DNA of 64,000 nt from Anaspis maculata (taxonomy: Eukaryota; Arthropoda; Insecta; Coleoptera; Scraptiidae), in assembly GCA_949128115.1 (NCBI GenBank), contig OX421962.1:56523787-56587786 (forward strand). Direction: 5' to 3'. Positions 23,256-34,598 of the stretch are shown here, piece by piece; the first letter of the stretch is position 1; each line of letters begins with the position of its first letter. The translations under genes were made by a program, and so were the position numbers. Below the pieces are notes generated by a model. That model did no database searches. It saw nothing but the letters and a program-made list of their open reading frames with translations, and was not told where the DNA came from.

Positions 23256-24400
23256 TATTTGTTTTTTAGCGCACTTTCCCAAAAAATGGGAAAAAGGCGC
23301 TTTTTCTTCGACTTTGTCCGTCCGTCCGTCCGTCTGTTCGTCCGTACCCGGGATAACTCCTCAGGGAAGAAAGATATCGATGTGGTGTAAACGCTAATCA
23401 ATAGTACATATGTCCAGGATGTCAAGTTGACTTTTGGTTTTTTGTTATTCTGCCGCCATCTTTGATCCGCCATTTTGAATTTCTCTAAAAGTGATCCGAT
23501 TGAAATGAAATTTGCAGGCAATGTGAACCACATCTAGATCTATCCAATTTTCGACAATTGATGCCCCGCCACCATCTTCTATTCTCACTATTGAACATGT
23601 TTCAAAGTGATAGAACTAGGAGAATTATGCCTCAACGAAAAGAGATATGAATGTAGTGCCAACGCCAATCGAATGCATACGTGACCACCATATAAAGTTG
23701 ACCAATAATTTTTGTCACTTGGCCGCCATCTTTAATCCGCCATTTTGAATTTCTCTGAAAGTGGTCCTATTTGAGTGAAATTTGCAGGCGATGTGAACTT
23801 CAATCAGATACATCCAATTTTCGACAATTGATGCCTCGCTGCCATTTTGTATTCTCCATATTGAACATGTTTCAAAGTGATAGAACTAGGAGAATCATGC
23901 CTCAACGAAAAAATATATCGATGTGGTGCAAACGCCAATCGAATGCGTACGTGACCACTATATAAAGTTGACCAATAATTTTTCTCACTTGGCCACCATC
24001 TTTGATCCGCCATTTTGAATTTCTCTGAAAGTGATTCGATTTGAGTGAAATTTGCAGGCTATGTGAACTTCATCAGGATACATCCAATTTTTGACAATTG
24101 ATGCCCCGCCGCCATCTTGTTTTCTCCATATTGAACATGTTTCAAAGTGTTAGAATTAGGAGAATTATGCCTCAACAAAAAGAGAATCGATGTGGTGCCA
24201 ATGCCAATAAAATGCGTACGTGTCCACTATATAAATTTGACTAATGATTTTTGTCACTTGGCCGCCATCTTTGGTCCGCCATTTTGAATTTCTTTGAAAG
24301 TGGTCCGATTTGAATGAAATTCACAGGCGATGTGAACTTCATCAAAATACATCCGATTTTTGACGAATGATGCTCTGCCGCCATCTTAGCCGCCATATTG
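23256..24400. repeat. 270-bp tandem array of CCGCCATTTTGAATTTC units
   Basis: Unit boundaries marked by ATC-TTT-ATCCGCCATTTTG lie at 23461, 23731, 24001 and 24270, so the period is 270, 270 and 269 bp, with about three complete units and a partial one. Each unit also has GATGCC-CGC-GCCATCTT and GAACATGTTTCAAAGTGATA. The left edge carries a GCGC-A-TTTCCC hairpin and a TCCGTCCGTCCGTCTG run (23316-23345). Similar GCCATCTTGG words continue to about 24600 and near 60190. The array probably derives from a larger dispersed repeat. Confidence 0.85.
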
Positions 24401-25266
24401 AAATTTCACTTAACGATTTTCATAGAGTTTGGGACTTACCTTTGTTTCGTATGATCATTCTTATTCTCCAGCCGAATTCCAACATTCTGCCGCCATCTTG
24501 GCCGCCATATTGAAATCCCTTATTACCCATCATTAGTACGATCATTTTGATTTTCAAGCCAAATTCCATGATTCTGACGCTATTTTGGCCGCCAGATTGA
24601 AATTTCTGCCCAAATAACGGTAGAACCCTAATTAACATCTTGCGTTCACTAATCCTTCAAAAAGGAATTTCGCTACTGAGCCTCATGTCCATGAGGCATA
24701 TTCGCTTGTTTAATAACTTTTTCTGCATATGATGGCACGTTAAGGCAAAATAACGTTTTAAAGTGGAAATATGAGTTTTAGTTTCTCACTAGGTGTGGAA
24801 CTCATTAAAATTTCGAAAATAACCATTCGTTTGACCATTATTTTTTACCTTTATCTTAGTTAACTTTTTGATTAATACTTGACACGAACAATGCTTTTTT
24901 TTATTTTTTTACGTTTACAAGGTATTTGGATAGATAGTGGCCCAATCTGGTTTCAACTAGCTTGCCAAGTTGTGAGCAGGGATTATTCTATAGAGTTTTT
25001 GTGGAATACCACAGTTAAGTAGTACCCTTTCTTCCAATTTTTTTACTTCTTTCGAAAGAGAGACCTCTGGAATCCTAGAGGAAGATTTCATGTGTCCATT
25101 CAAAAGCCAAGAGCTTCAATTAGAAATCCCTCGTTACCTAAATACATGATCTTTCAGTAGTTTCAGTGATGGTGTTACCAAGTTCAAGGGTAGACTCCCC
25201 ATCAAAAACCATGTCTAAACAAATATACATATAGAACCCGTGTCCGGAGATGCTCCGTTTTAGAAG

Positions 25267-25608
25267 TACAGGGTGTTAAAATCAATATTTCAGAATTATT
25301 TTAATGTCATAAAACAACCGATAGACCGATTTGCCCTGAATCTCGCACAGACCTTGCTAATAAATTGATAAATATTTTCTTTTGGACAGCACAGTGGTGT
25401 AGATATTGAGTTAGCGGAGGGGCTGGGTGTGGGAAATTTGTAAAAAAAATGCCCTCATTGTATCTTGTGCTGCTTTGGAAATCAATTTATGGGAAAGTAT
25501 TCACACACCATGTGTGGAAATTTTAGGCGAATCAGTTATTCAATTATTGATCGGTTTATAAGTTATGACATAAAAATAGTTTTAAAATAATAATTTCAAC
25601 ACCCTATA
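25267..25608. mobile_element. 342-bp TACAGGGTGTTAAAATC element
   Basis: It starts TACAGGGTGTTAAAAT and ends with the inverse form TTTCAACACCCTATA. CATAAAACAACCGATAGACC near 25308 pairs with GGTTTATAAGTTATGAC near 25554. It sits at the centre of the inverted arms of the enclosing repeat. Confidence 0.65.
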
Positions 25609-26645
25609 TCTCTGAAACAAAGCATTTCCGGACACGGATCATTTATATTTCCAGGCATGGTTCATGGTTTTTAATCAGAAGTCTACCCGTGAAATTTGTA
25701 ACGCCATCACTGAAACATCCTGCAAAACATCCTTCAAATACACAGGGAATAAAGGATTGAAACATTTTCCAATTACATTTTGTTCAAGTTCCTAAGCCAC
25801 GAATCCAGAGTTCAGGTACCTACCTCACCCTCTGGTGATTTACTTTTCACTGGCATAGGTAGTAGGTACTAAGTGGACTGGCAGTAGCGGTACAAAAAAG
25901 AACTAAAGTTAGTATTTTTCAAGGTGGATAAACAATATGTACCTAATTGAAAAAACTTTTTTTGGGAATAGGATTGAACCACAATCATGAAGATGACCCA
26001 GGGGAAAAGGATTCAGTGTTCAACAGCAATTACTTTCAATTACACAAAAGAACAGTGTTTTGGTTTATTGCACCATTTACCCGCTTCGGTTAGATCATTA
26101 CTTGCAGAATCAGCATTGCCAGTCCACTTTCTGCAACAAAAAAATAAAAAATATGATACTGCGAATTGCGCCACCAGCCACTGAGAAAGGGACATCCCCA
26201 AGTGGTCTCGGATTAGTACGGGCTGAAGTGTAAGCCTAATTATCATTCTCAGACCTATACATCTACGCGTGAATAATACACCATTACCACACCGCAACTG
26301 GGATTTTTAAAAAACGACCACGACGGGGAAAGTGCCTCATCCCCACAATAATTATAAGGGAGTCTGCCAAGACGGGGCCGGTGTCGTTTTGTACTGGTGT
26401 TCCAGGGAAATGGGCGCGGGTTCGGGTTATTCTTTTGTGGTGCCGTCGTTTCAATGACGGATTGCGGTAATGCTCCATTAACGGGACGGCACGCAGTACT
26501 TGTCTTAGTGTAATTTACGTAATTGGGTTAATCCAACACCAGCGGAACTGTTACCGTCGAAATTACGAGACTTGCTTGGAACAGCGACGGCGACACTTTC
26601 AGAAAAACCTGAACGTGAACCATTCAATTCTGCATTACGCCTTCT

Positions 26646-26646
26646 C

Positions 26647-26680
<34 letters not shown>

Positions 26681-26690
26681 ATCTTTCGTT
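26646..26690. repeat. (CTTT)n microsatellite
   Basis: About ten near-perfect CTTT units, ending in ATCTTTCG. Confidence 0.95.
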
Positions 26691-27417
26691 ATATCGCTGG
26701 TAATAACCTTTTTTGTAGTTTGGAAACTATACAGGTGTCCCAGCGAAGTGGAAACACCTTCATATTTTTCCCAAGCACTATTTCAGGAAATTTCTTCAAA
26801 TGGTTGATCCGGTTGAGTTGAAATTTAGGATACAGACATGACTTTGCTGTCAAACGAGCTGATTAGTTTACAATGGTGGCATTTTTCTTCCCAATTCCCC
26901 ACACCCAGCCCCTCCGCTAACTCAATATCTACACCACTGTGCTGTTCGCAAAAGAAAATATCCATCAATTTATTGCAAGGTCTGTGTTAGATTTGGGGCA
27001 AATCGGTCTATCGATTCAAAAGTTATGATATTAAAACAATTCGGAAATATCGATTTTAGCACCTTTGAAACGAAGCATCTTCGGACACAGGTTCTATATA
27101 TTTGTTATATTTGTTCAGACATGGCTTTCGATGGGGAATCTACCCTTGAACTCGGTAACACCATCACTGAAAGATCCTGTATTTAGGTGACAAGGGATTT
27201 CTAATCAAAGCTTTTTGTCTTTGAATGGAGTGTCTTTGAATGGGGACATGGAATCTTCCTCTAGGACTCCAGAGATCCCTCCTTCGAAAGAAGTAAAAAA
27301 ATCGGTTTTGTCACCACTGTCAGACTGTCACCCCAAACTTTCCCGACTAGTATCCAGGAACCTATGTAAAGTTTTGTTCGAATCATGGGATAGGTTGTTG
27401 GAAAGGTTGTTGTGTAG

Positions 27418-28397
27418 GTGACAAAGTTTGCTTTGCTGTGTTCATATCTTCAGGAAAGGACTCAGGTTGTAAGGATTGGGGGTGGAGTGTCCAATGCTGA
27501 AAGTATCGATGTCGGGGTGCCTCAAGGCTCGATCTTGGGGCCTCTTCTTTTTTTAATATGCATAAATGATCTTCCTGATCAAGTACTTGGGACAGGATTT
27601 ACGCTTTTTGCTGACGACACTTCACTGCTCAATCGCGGGCCTATTCTGATTGACGTATTGTCTGAGTCGGGCTTGGCCCGTTCGAGCTGTTTGTCCTGGT
27701 TTAATGCGAATATGCTTTGTTTGAATGCCGAAAAGACCCAAGAATTGGTCTTTCCGCTGCGTAATACGGGTGAGATTGATGAGACGGAGCATGTCGATTT
27801 CTTGGGCGTTAGGCTTGACCATAGGTTGAACTGGGAGTGCCATATCGACCAGCTGTCGCGTAAATGAGCAGGAATGTCTATGTGCTCAGGTCCTTGAGTC
27901 TGTGTGTGTCACGGTCGACGTTAAGGATGGTTTATTTTGCCTTGTGTCAGTCACTCATGTCGTACGCCATGATTGTGTGGGGTCATGCAGTGTCAGCGAC
28001 GAGGATTTTTTGCTTGCAACGTAGGACTGTCAGAATTATTTGTGGGCTAGGCTATCGCGATTGCTGCCGACAGGCTTTTAAAACGTCTGAAATTCTCACT
28101 TTTCCCAGCTTGTGTGTTTATGAATGTCTTTTGTATGTAAAAAAGCATGAGACCAGCTTTGTCAAGCATTGTAACGTACACAACTATGACACAAGAAATA
28201 ACCAATCATTTGTGTCAGATTTTCACAGGCTAAAGAAAGGCCAGGGAAATTGCAAGTAACAGGGAATCAGAATGTTCAATAAAGTCCCCCTACATATAAG
28301 ATCTCTACCTGTTGCTCGATTCGAGAAAGAGATCAAACAAATTCCGATAAGCAATGCTTTTTATTCTGTTTCTGAATATCTAGATTATATATTTTGA
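27418..28397 (+). pseudogene. Reverse transcriptase C-terminal half (FADD box to C-terminus), frameshifted
   Basis: The first frame (27418-27865) has SYLQERTQVVRIG, GVPQGSILGPLLF and the catalytic FADDTS (YADD-type) box, then the thumb start (VDFLGVRLDHRLNW). A frame change near 27865 is followed by LMSYAMIVWGHA and RRTVRIICG (27867-28259). Another change near 28258 leads to GIRMFNKVPLHIRSLP and NAFYSVSEYL, stopping at 28397. Together these cover the last half of a LINE RT and its C-terminus. Two frameshifts and the 5' truncation make it dead. The endonuclease and RT blocks 0-3 are missing. Confidence 0.9.
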
Positions 28398-28466
28398 TGT
28401 TCTCTTGTGTTCCTTGTTGTAGCTATATCTATATTATGTAGGTACTGTTCTTTATATGAGTCTATA

Positions 28467-28983
28467 AGAGAGTTATTGCAGAATGCCATTTTACTGCACG
28501 GCACTATTAAAAGAGGCGTTATTAAAATACTGCTTACCTTATTTTTGGTTGTTGAATAAGAGTTATTGCAGATCGCAAATTCCCTTACTTGCCCCGTCAT
28601 TCCCAATTCCTAACCTAAATTTTTAGTCTCAATTTTAAGTTAGGGTGCCAATTGCATACGGGACACAAGAACCCCCCTGACGGGCCTGATTTCTTGCACA
28701 CGTGTACTGCAAGGCCTGCAGAGTCTATCTGCAAAAAAATAGCCCCCTAGTTTGCCTAAAATTGGACGAATATAGGCAACCAACAATACACTAAGTACAG
28801 GGCCATTTTTGGGGCTTGTCAAAATAAAGTATAAATAAGGTCGACCTAAAGTGTGCACAAATAAAGGCAGGCACTATCCTTATTAAGGGAAATTTAACGT
28901 CGCACTAATTTGCGCAAGCGTAGGTGTCAAAATAGTGCCGCTTTTAATACTGCTTGCCCTTATTTCATCTGCAATAACTCTCT
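28467..28983. mobile_element. 517-bp AGAGAGTTATTGCAGA MITE inside the retrotransposon 3' region
   Basis: The terminal inverted repeats AGAGAGTTATTGCAGA/TCTGCAATAACTCTCT bound it. Sub-terminal GTACTGCACGGCACTATT-like and AGTGCCGCTTTTAATACTGC blocks are also inverted. A second AGAGTTATTGCAGA lies inside the left part (28559). Retrotransposon 3' sequence lies on both sides (TAGGTACTGTTC before, GACGATGTGTATATG after). Confidence 0.8.
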
Positions 28984-29117
28984 ATTGACGATGTGTATAT
29001 GTTTTAATTGTTATAATTCTTCACCAGTATTACATCTATTTCTACCTTATTGACAAATTTAAGCGAATATGTAAGCTTACGCTGAATAGATTGAAATTGA
29101 AATTGAAAATTGGAATT

Positions 29118-30205
29118 AGAGAAAAGAATAGAAAATACTTTGCAGGAAATTGCACATTTTCCGGGAAAACCTCAAATTTTACTCCAAATCATCTTATTGT
29201 AAAAATCGTCAATTAAGGCTTCACTTTGAACTCCATCCTTCAAGTCCGGTCTCAAAAATCCGGGCCGGTTTTACATTTTCGACCGGAAAATCCCCGGGAA
29301 ATTTAAAAAAAAGTTGAAAAATGTTCCAGAACCAATTACTTCTTGTTTAAAAAAAATAGTGAAAATCTGTTCAAGTGTTTACCGGATAAAATGTTGGAAA
29401 ATTTGCAGTTCTTCCAGAGAAGAAAACTCGAAAACCGTGGTCCGATTTCAAAAGTTTTTCCTCCAAAAATCAATTCAATCTTTTCTACAACCTTCATTCC
29501 TCGCTTCATTCCTAGCATGTCTGCACCTAAAATTGATATTCCGTGGGGCCCGTCTGTTCAAAACACGGGCGAGAGGCCCTCTCGAGTGGCAACGGCCAGG
29601 AGAAATTTCGAAAATTCATAACGCCCGACTGGAGAATGGTGGAAAACTGCAACTGCAGACTTGATTTAACTCTTTTGTTTTGTTACTTCCTGCCAAATTT
29701 GGTTTCAATCCATCGGATGGATTTTGAATAATTGAATGGTAAAGTTTTGAATTTTGACATTTTTAATTATTTGACAGATCACAGATAAGGCGATACTTCT
29801 AACTTTTCTGAATACAGTTTTCCAAGAGTTTTTGAATGACATATTGCAGTCAAGTTCCAAGTAGCTTCTGACATTTGTTGACAGTGATACTTTCGTTTGA
29901 CAGATGATAGCCAAAAACTGACGGGCTCTTTCCAGAAAAAAAAAGCCCGCATACCAAATTTCAAATCGATCGGATCAATGATTCGGCAGTTAACGTGGAA
30001 GATTACAGACACACCCACAGACAGACGCACACACAGACACACAGACAGACATCATTCTGAAAATGGTCTTAATCGTTTTGGGGGACCTCAAAATGGATAT
30101 ATCCGTTGAAATCTCGAAACTTTTTTTCACATGATTACAATACTTCCCCTTCCATGTTGGTAGGGGGTCGGCTCGGGGGTCGGGAAAGTTAAATTAAAAG
30201 AAAGG
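29118..30205. repeat. Dispersed repeat with CAGACACACAGACAGAC segment, copy 1
   Basis: It shares with 51281-51660 the order TTACTTCTTGTTTAAAAAAA, AAATCAATTCAATCTTTTCT, a CACA/CAGA-rich run (30005-30052), TTGGGGGACCTCAAAATGGA and TACTTCCCCTTCC. Parts recur at 49500-49600 and 52800-53100. It looks like the 3' part of a retroelement family. No intact protein. Confidence 0.65.
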
Positions 30206-30779
30206 CACTGCGGTACTACTGCACTGTACTGTGGTATTCCGCAAGAACTCTATTTTTTTTCTGTGGCAAAATGCCTGTGGTGGTTTTCAAAAAATGCCCA
30301 GCGATCAGTTCGAGAAATTCAAGTTTGTCGGCAAAATAGATTCTTTTTATGGTATTGTTGTTGAGAAATGAAATTGGTGATCCGGAACACATTAGAAATG
30401 ATATTCAAATTATATTTTACATTTTTGTACAAGGTCAATGAAATCAGTTTGAATAGTTTTTTCATTTGGAATAAATCCGTCATAGCTCGACTTCTGACGC
30501 ACGCAGCACCTCGGTAATGATGACACCGTAACTCTTCAACCAAACTCAATTCGGTGCGAATCGTAAATGTTTGATAATAATCAATAAAAATTTGACTCCT
30601 CATACCTACTTTCCACAGTTTCGAACTAATCACTTTTTTACGAAAAGAAAGGAGTTCACAGACCTCGATTAAGTAAAAAATAATATGTCGCAGATCCCCT
30701 TCAATGGCCAACCTTTGTTAGTTCAGAAAGCCCCCTATGGTACAACTGGCAGATCCACATTGTCTCCCAATAATAAATA
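30206..30779. other. No feature recognised
   Basis: AT-rich intronic sequence. A 130-codon minus-strand frame (30319-30711) has low complexity and no family resemblance. Confidence 0.35.
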
Positions 30780-31208
30780 GGGGTCCATGACACTTAACGG
30801 CCACACGCAAATCGAAACGATAAAATAGGCAAATCACTCAGAATGGCGTGTGGAATGATACTCTAAAATAAAATTTGCGGATTATCCAGAAAATTTCGAA
30901 ATAAAAAAATAAAGAAACCACGCGTTCAAAGGACAGTTTATTTCTGGATGTTGTTGTATTGTTGATTGCCTACATCACTTCAGTGGAAAATTAGAGCAGG
31001 TACGGGGCCTAGGCCTGAAAAATTGTGCGTAGGCCTGAGATATGCACCCCAAAAAAGATACCACATAAACAATTCAATTGCAAAGAAACTCATTATAAGT
31101 GTGATCGTAATTTCCGGTCGGGACTAATCATCGTGAGTAGAAGGCAACAGAGTTTGTTTCGTGGTTGTAAAAAGTGTTTACAATGTAGCCGTTAAGTGTC
31201 ATGGACCT
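30780..31208. mobile_element. 429-bp GGTCCATGACACTTAACGGC MITE
   Basis: The ends carry GGTCCATGACACTTAACGGC in inverted orientation. ATAAATA flanks both sides (30773-30779 and 31209-31215), a 7-bp or degenerate 8-bp target duplication. It lies at the left edge of the element 31209-34005. Confidence 0.75.
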
Positions 31209-32822
31209 ATAAATAAACTGCTCAACAATGAAAGTGTCACAAAGCAAAAATTCACCCAAATTTGAACCGCTGTAACTTTTGATTGGCACTAACGATTCTA
31301 ATTCTGTTTCAAGTACTGAAGAACCCAATCTTTTGGCCATCTTTCTTGTCAATATGAAATCCATAGAGCCCCTTATAAAACTTCTACAGGGTGATGAACA
31401 GAGCAGTGCAAAATTGATGAAAGTTCAACATACCCCCGTTTTCGTTAGAAATTTTTTTCGGGAGTATCAACACTAAATTTATGAAGAATTATGTGTTTCC
31501 TCGAAACGGTTTTCGAATTTTCGGGATTCCAGTCGAAACAGCCAAAATATGATTTTTTATTGTGAATACTGTATATTATTCCTGTAGCAACGCAAAAACA
31601 TTAGAACTTTTCATATCAAGATGACGCCACTTGGTAGGCTTGTTCACTGAACAATTCTGAGGAATTTGACTTGCAACACGTTCCTATTGTCTAGTGTAGG
31701 GGGGAAGAAAAGCCCAATTGGCAGCGTACTTTTTGGTACTACTCCTAAAACTTGGGTTTTTAGCATTGAAAAAAGGTTAATTTTTACTCTCTTTAGTCAA
31801 CATGGGACTACGTCATTAGAATTGAATTAACCACATTTCCGCCATTTTGGAATGTTTTGCCTTCACCTCAAATTTCAAAACATAGGCATGTTTGGCATCA
31901 TTTCTTGAAATGTTGGTCCCCAAAATGGGATTCTGTCAATAAGATCTGTCTATCTGTTTGTTTATCTGTCTATCTCTTTCCGAAAAAATATTTATAGAAT
32001 TTTTAACCCCACCCCCCTTCTTCCTAAAATTCTCTGAGTGTCCAATTTAATATTCTTGACCTTTCAATTCTTTTCAATGCAGTCAACGTCATATTGCATA
32101 GCATCGGAAGAGATAATTCTCTGTGGAAAAAATGCCACCCAAATTTCACCCTTTCGCTCCCCCCACCTCATCTCAAAAATCTAAAATGGCAATATCTACT
32201 TTGTGATATATCAAATTGAAAGAAATTGAATTCTCTCCAAGAACAAAATTTTTTCAAATTTTTTAAAACCCTCATTTTCCTCACAAAACACCCCAAATGT
32301 CTAATTTATTTGGAGAGGGGTTGAAAATTTCAAAAAAATTGTTTTCGGAGAGAGAATTCAATTCCCTTCAATTTGATGTATCACAAAGTAGGTGGTGTTT
32401 CGTTAAATTTTGAAGCTGAGGTGGGGGAGAGCAAAAGGGTCAATTTGGGTAGCACTTTTTCCACCGAAAATTCTTTTCTTCGATGTTTTCTATGATGACA
32501 CTGACTGAATTAAAAACAATTGAGAGGTCCAGAATTAAAAAGAGGGCAGTCAGAGAATTTTTAGGGCAAAGGAAGGTGGGGATAAAAATTTTGTGAACAT
32601 TTTTTTCAGAATGAAAATTTGATTCTCTTCAATTTGATGTATCGCAAGGTAGGTCGTGTCATTTGAAATTTCAAAGTTGGGGTGAGTGGGGGCGAGGAGG
32701 CTCAAGATAGAAATTTGCCAATTTATGTTTTAGATGTCCCCTTTGATATAAAAATCGACCTGTTTTTGCTCGAAGGAATATTCACTAGGAATCGGGAGTT
32801 ATTGCAAGTGGATAGTTTTTAA

Positions 32823-33475
32823 CCCTTTAACTGCTCCTGACGAGTATACTCGTGATTTTTCTTCCCCCCGATTTCGCTACAAACGAGTATATTCGATGGC
32901 CCAGCGTTTCGAAACGCTCCATGCGAGATATCTCGGACTCGACGCACAGGCTTAATGCAAATAGATCTTCAAATCAACCGCCACAAACAAAAATCTGACA
33001 CTGTCACTTTGTCTCGTGAACAGCAGTTTGTGCAAGGTTTTACCTTTTTGACAGTAGCGCACTTGCAAGTCGCAGCAGGTTGGGAGAAAATTCAATTGCC
33101 TCTCATAAAATAGCACGAAGGTATCTTTCGGACAAGGAATTGGAAGAATTCCTTCTTGAAAGTGAAAATGAGCTGGAAAGTGATGAAAGTGATCATACCC
33201 AGGAGTCAGAATCCTCGTCAGAGACGGAAGGCTCAGAAAATGCACCCGGTAAGCGGTTTTCAATTTGTTCTCGACCAATTATAATAATAGGCGTATGTAT
33301 TTTCACAAAAAACAGGCAGTTTTTATCGTCTTAAAATACTCGTCTCCAGCATTGTAGCCACAACTCTCAATACCAAAAAGTGTAGCTCAGTGCTGTAAAC
33401 GAGTATATTCGCAAGCGGTTCCAAAACTCAGCACTGGGGGTCCGGCATCTCAAAACTAACTCAGCAGTTAAAGGG
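32823..33475 (+). mobile_element. Non-autonomous piggyBac element (653 bp)
   Basis: Perfect piggyBac hallmarks are present: TTAA on both sides (32819-32822, 33476-33479) and inverted ends CCCTTTAACTGCT/AGCAGTTAAAGGG. The related sequence at 21480-21540 lacks it and reads straight through at the same point, which gives an empty site. Inside there are repeated ACGAGTATA-TCG words near both ends and a coding remnant on the plus strand. Confidence 0.92.
33080..33253 (+). pseudogene. N-terminal remnant of a piggyBac transposase
   Basis: The open frame reads SHKIARRYLSDKELEEFLLE, then a long acidic serine stretch (ESENELESDESDHTQESESS), the usual disordered start of piggyBac transposases. The catalytic DDD domain and the C-terminal cysteine domain are absent, so the element depends on a relative for movement. 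A possible donor (CCCG then GTAAGC) follows at about 33250. Confidence 0.7.
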
Positions 33476-33843
33476 TTAAATGATCACCCGGTGCAGTATT
33501 CACAATAAAAAATCACATTTTGGCTGTTTCGACTGGAATCCCGAAAATTCAAAAACCATTTCGAGGGAACACATCATTCTTCATAAATTTGGTGTTAATA
33601 CTCCCAAAAAAAATTTTTGGCAAAAACGGGGGTATGTTGAACTTTCATCAATTTTGCACTGCTCTGTTCATCACCCTGTAGAAAATTTATGAAAAGCTCT
33701 ATGCATTTCATATTAACAGGGAAGATGGCCAAAAGATTGGGCTATTCAGTTCTTGAAACAAAATCAGAAACAGCTGTGCCAATCAAAAGTTAGAGCGGTT
33801 CAAAATTGGGTTAATTTTTGCTTTGTAACACTTTCATTGTTGA

Positions 33844-33988
33844 CCTCGGGTTCCACCAAACTTTTATCAACGTGATAACTTCATCACTCTGATAGTAACT
33901 AAGCAACTGGCCATCCTATTGGCTGGTGCATAGCAACTATCAGGCTGATAGATTTAATCTGCTCTTAAAATTTTGGTGGAACCCGAGG
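33844..33988. mobile_element. 145-bp GGTTCCACCAAA MITE with TGA duplication
   Basis: Inverted ends CCTCGGGTTCCACCAAA/TTTGGTGGAACCCGAGG bound it. TGA flanks both sides (33841-33843, 33989-33991). The copies at 21130 and 31210 have CATTGTTGAGCAGTTTA (reverse strand) without the insert, so both the ends and the 3-bp duplication are exact. A 3-bp T-N-A duplication fits PIF/Harbinger-like elements. Related to 3021-3263. Confidence 0.92.
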
Positions 33989-34005
33989 TGAGCAGTTTAG
34001 TTAAT

Positions 34006-34598
34006 ATCATTCTGGTTCTGACAGTGACGGCGTCAGCATTGTGATCTGCAGGTTCCAGTTGCGAAACAGAAACAAAGTTGTTAAGTGCTTGCAGCAAAAA
34101 ATAATCATGCCCTCCTTACAGTCCTTGCACCCCCCAAATCCCGGACCAGCAGGGGGTAATCGTCACTAATCGATAAGAACAACGGGAAAAAATATCCATT
34201 TTGGTTCTCAGAACAATTATTATGCAGGGATATCACTGGAAGAAGGATTGTTCCAGCTTAAGTTGTGAACCCTCGAGTAAACCGCTAGTAAAGGGTTTTC
34301 CAAAAAGTATGTACGCACTTTCAAATGGAATAAATAAATCGGAAAAACAAGTGATAATCTTGTAATTTTATATGCAAAAATTCAATTTTTTCTGGGTCTA
34401 CAATACAGCATGCACTACCAAAACGCAGCACGTTAAAATTTCAAGGTGGCAACATGGATTTATTGATTTGATAGTCTCACAAATTGAGACAAAAAGTGAA
34501 ATTTCCAAAGATAAAGGACTGGACTTGTCCAAACCGAGGTCCAAACGGAGTGGACAATATATTATTTAATAATATTATTTATGTAGTACAGTCTATAC
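34006..34598. other. Intron start region, no feature
   Basis: Unique AT-rich sequence between the element ending near 34005 and the zinc-finger exon donor. Nothing else recognised. Confidence 0.4.

Larger units (their letters stand above)
25027..27305. mobile_element. 2.3-kb inverted repeat element
   Basis: Outer arms match between 25050-25260 and 27060-27300 (TTCGAAAGA-AGACCTCT, CTAGAGGAAGAT, TTCAGTGATGGTGTTACC and their reverse forms), and between 25385-25445 and 26885-26945 (CACAGTGGTGTAGATATTGA). A further inverted copy of part of the arm lies at 25600-25720, so the left side is itself a small palindrome around 25267-25608. The unshared core (25740-26880) has only a CTTT microsatellite and no gene. 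Confidence 0.7.
27400..29117 (+). mobile_element. 5'-truncated non-LTR retrotransposon with ATTGAA tail
   Basis: The copy starts abruptly after the inverted repeat ending near 27305. It includes the RT remnant (27418-28397) and a 3' untranslated region that resumes after a 517-bp MITE, and ends in a short GAAATT-type microsatellite (TTGAAATTGAAATTGAAAAT, 29091-29110). Such simple-repeat 3' ends are known in several LINE clades. Without the MITE it is about 1.2 kb long. Confidence 0.75.
31209..34005. mobile_element. Palindromic element with arms at 31209-31570 and 33476-34005
   Basis: The arms share AAACTGCTCAACAATGAAAG, TTTTGGCCATCTT, CTACAGGGTGATGAACAGAG and CATACCCCCGTTTTCG in inverse order. 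The inner part (about 31990-32700) is a second palindrome whose ATCAAATTGAAAGAAATTGA and CAATTTGATGTATCACAAAG halves face each other around 32310; it is related to 58092-59173. The right arm is interrupted by a piggyBac derivative and a 145-bp MITE. Confidence 0.75.
19109..34598 (-). other. 15.5-kb phase-2 intron of the KLF gene
   Basis: The donor on the minus strand is CTTAG followed by GTATAG (GT at 34598-34597), and the acceptor is TTCCAG at 19110-19109. The codon is split AG/T. The intron divides zinc finger 3 between its cysteine and histidine pairs. Most of its length is mobile DNA listed separately. A short intron that grew by insertion is the simplest reading. Confidence 0.85.

Noticed and set aside
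27215..27421. Open frame before the RT remnant as a gene start
   Set aside because: It overlaps the right arm of the inverted repeat ending near 27305 and has no RT similarity before about 27418.
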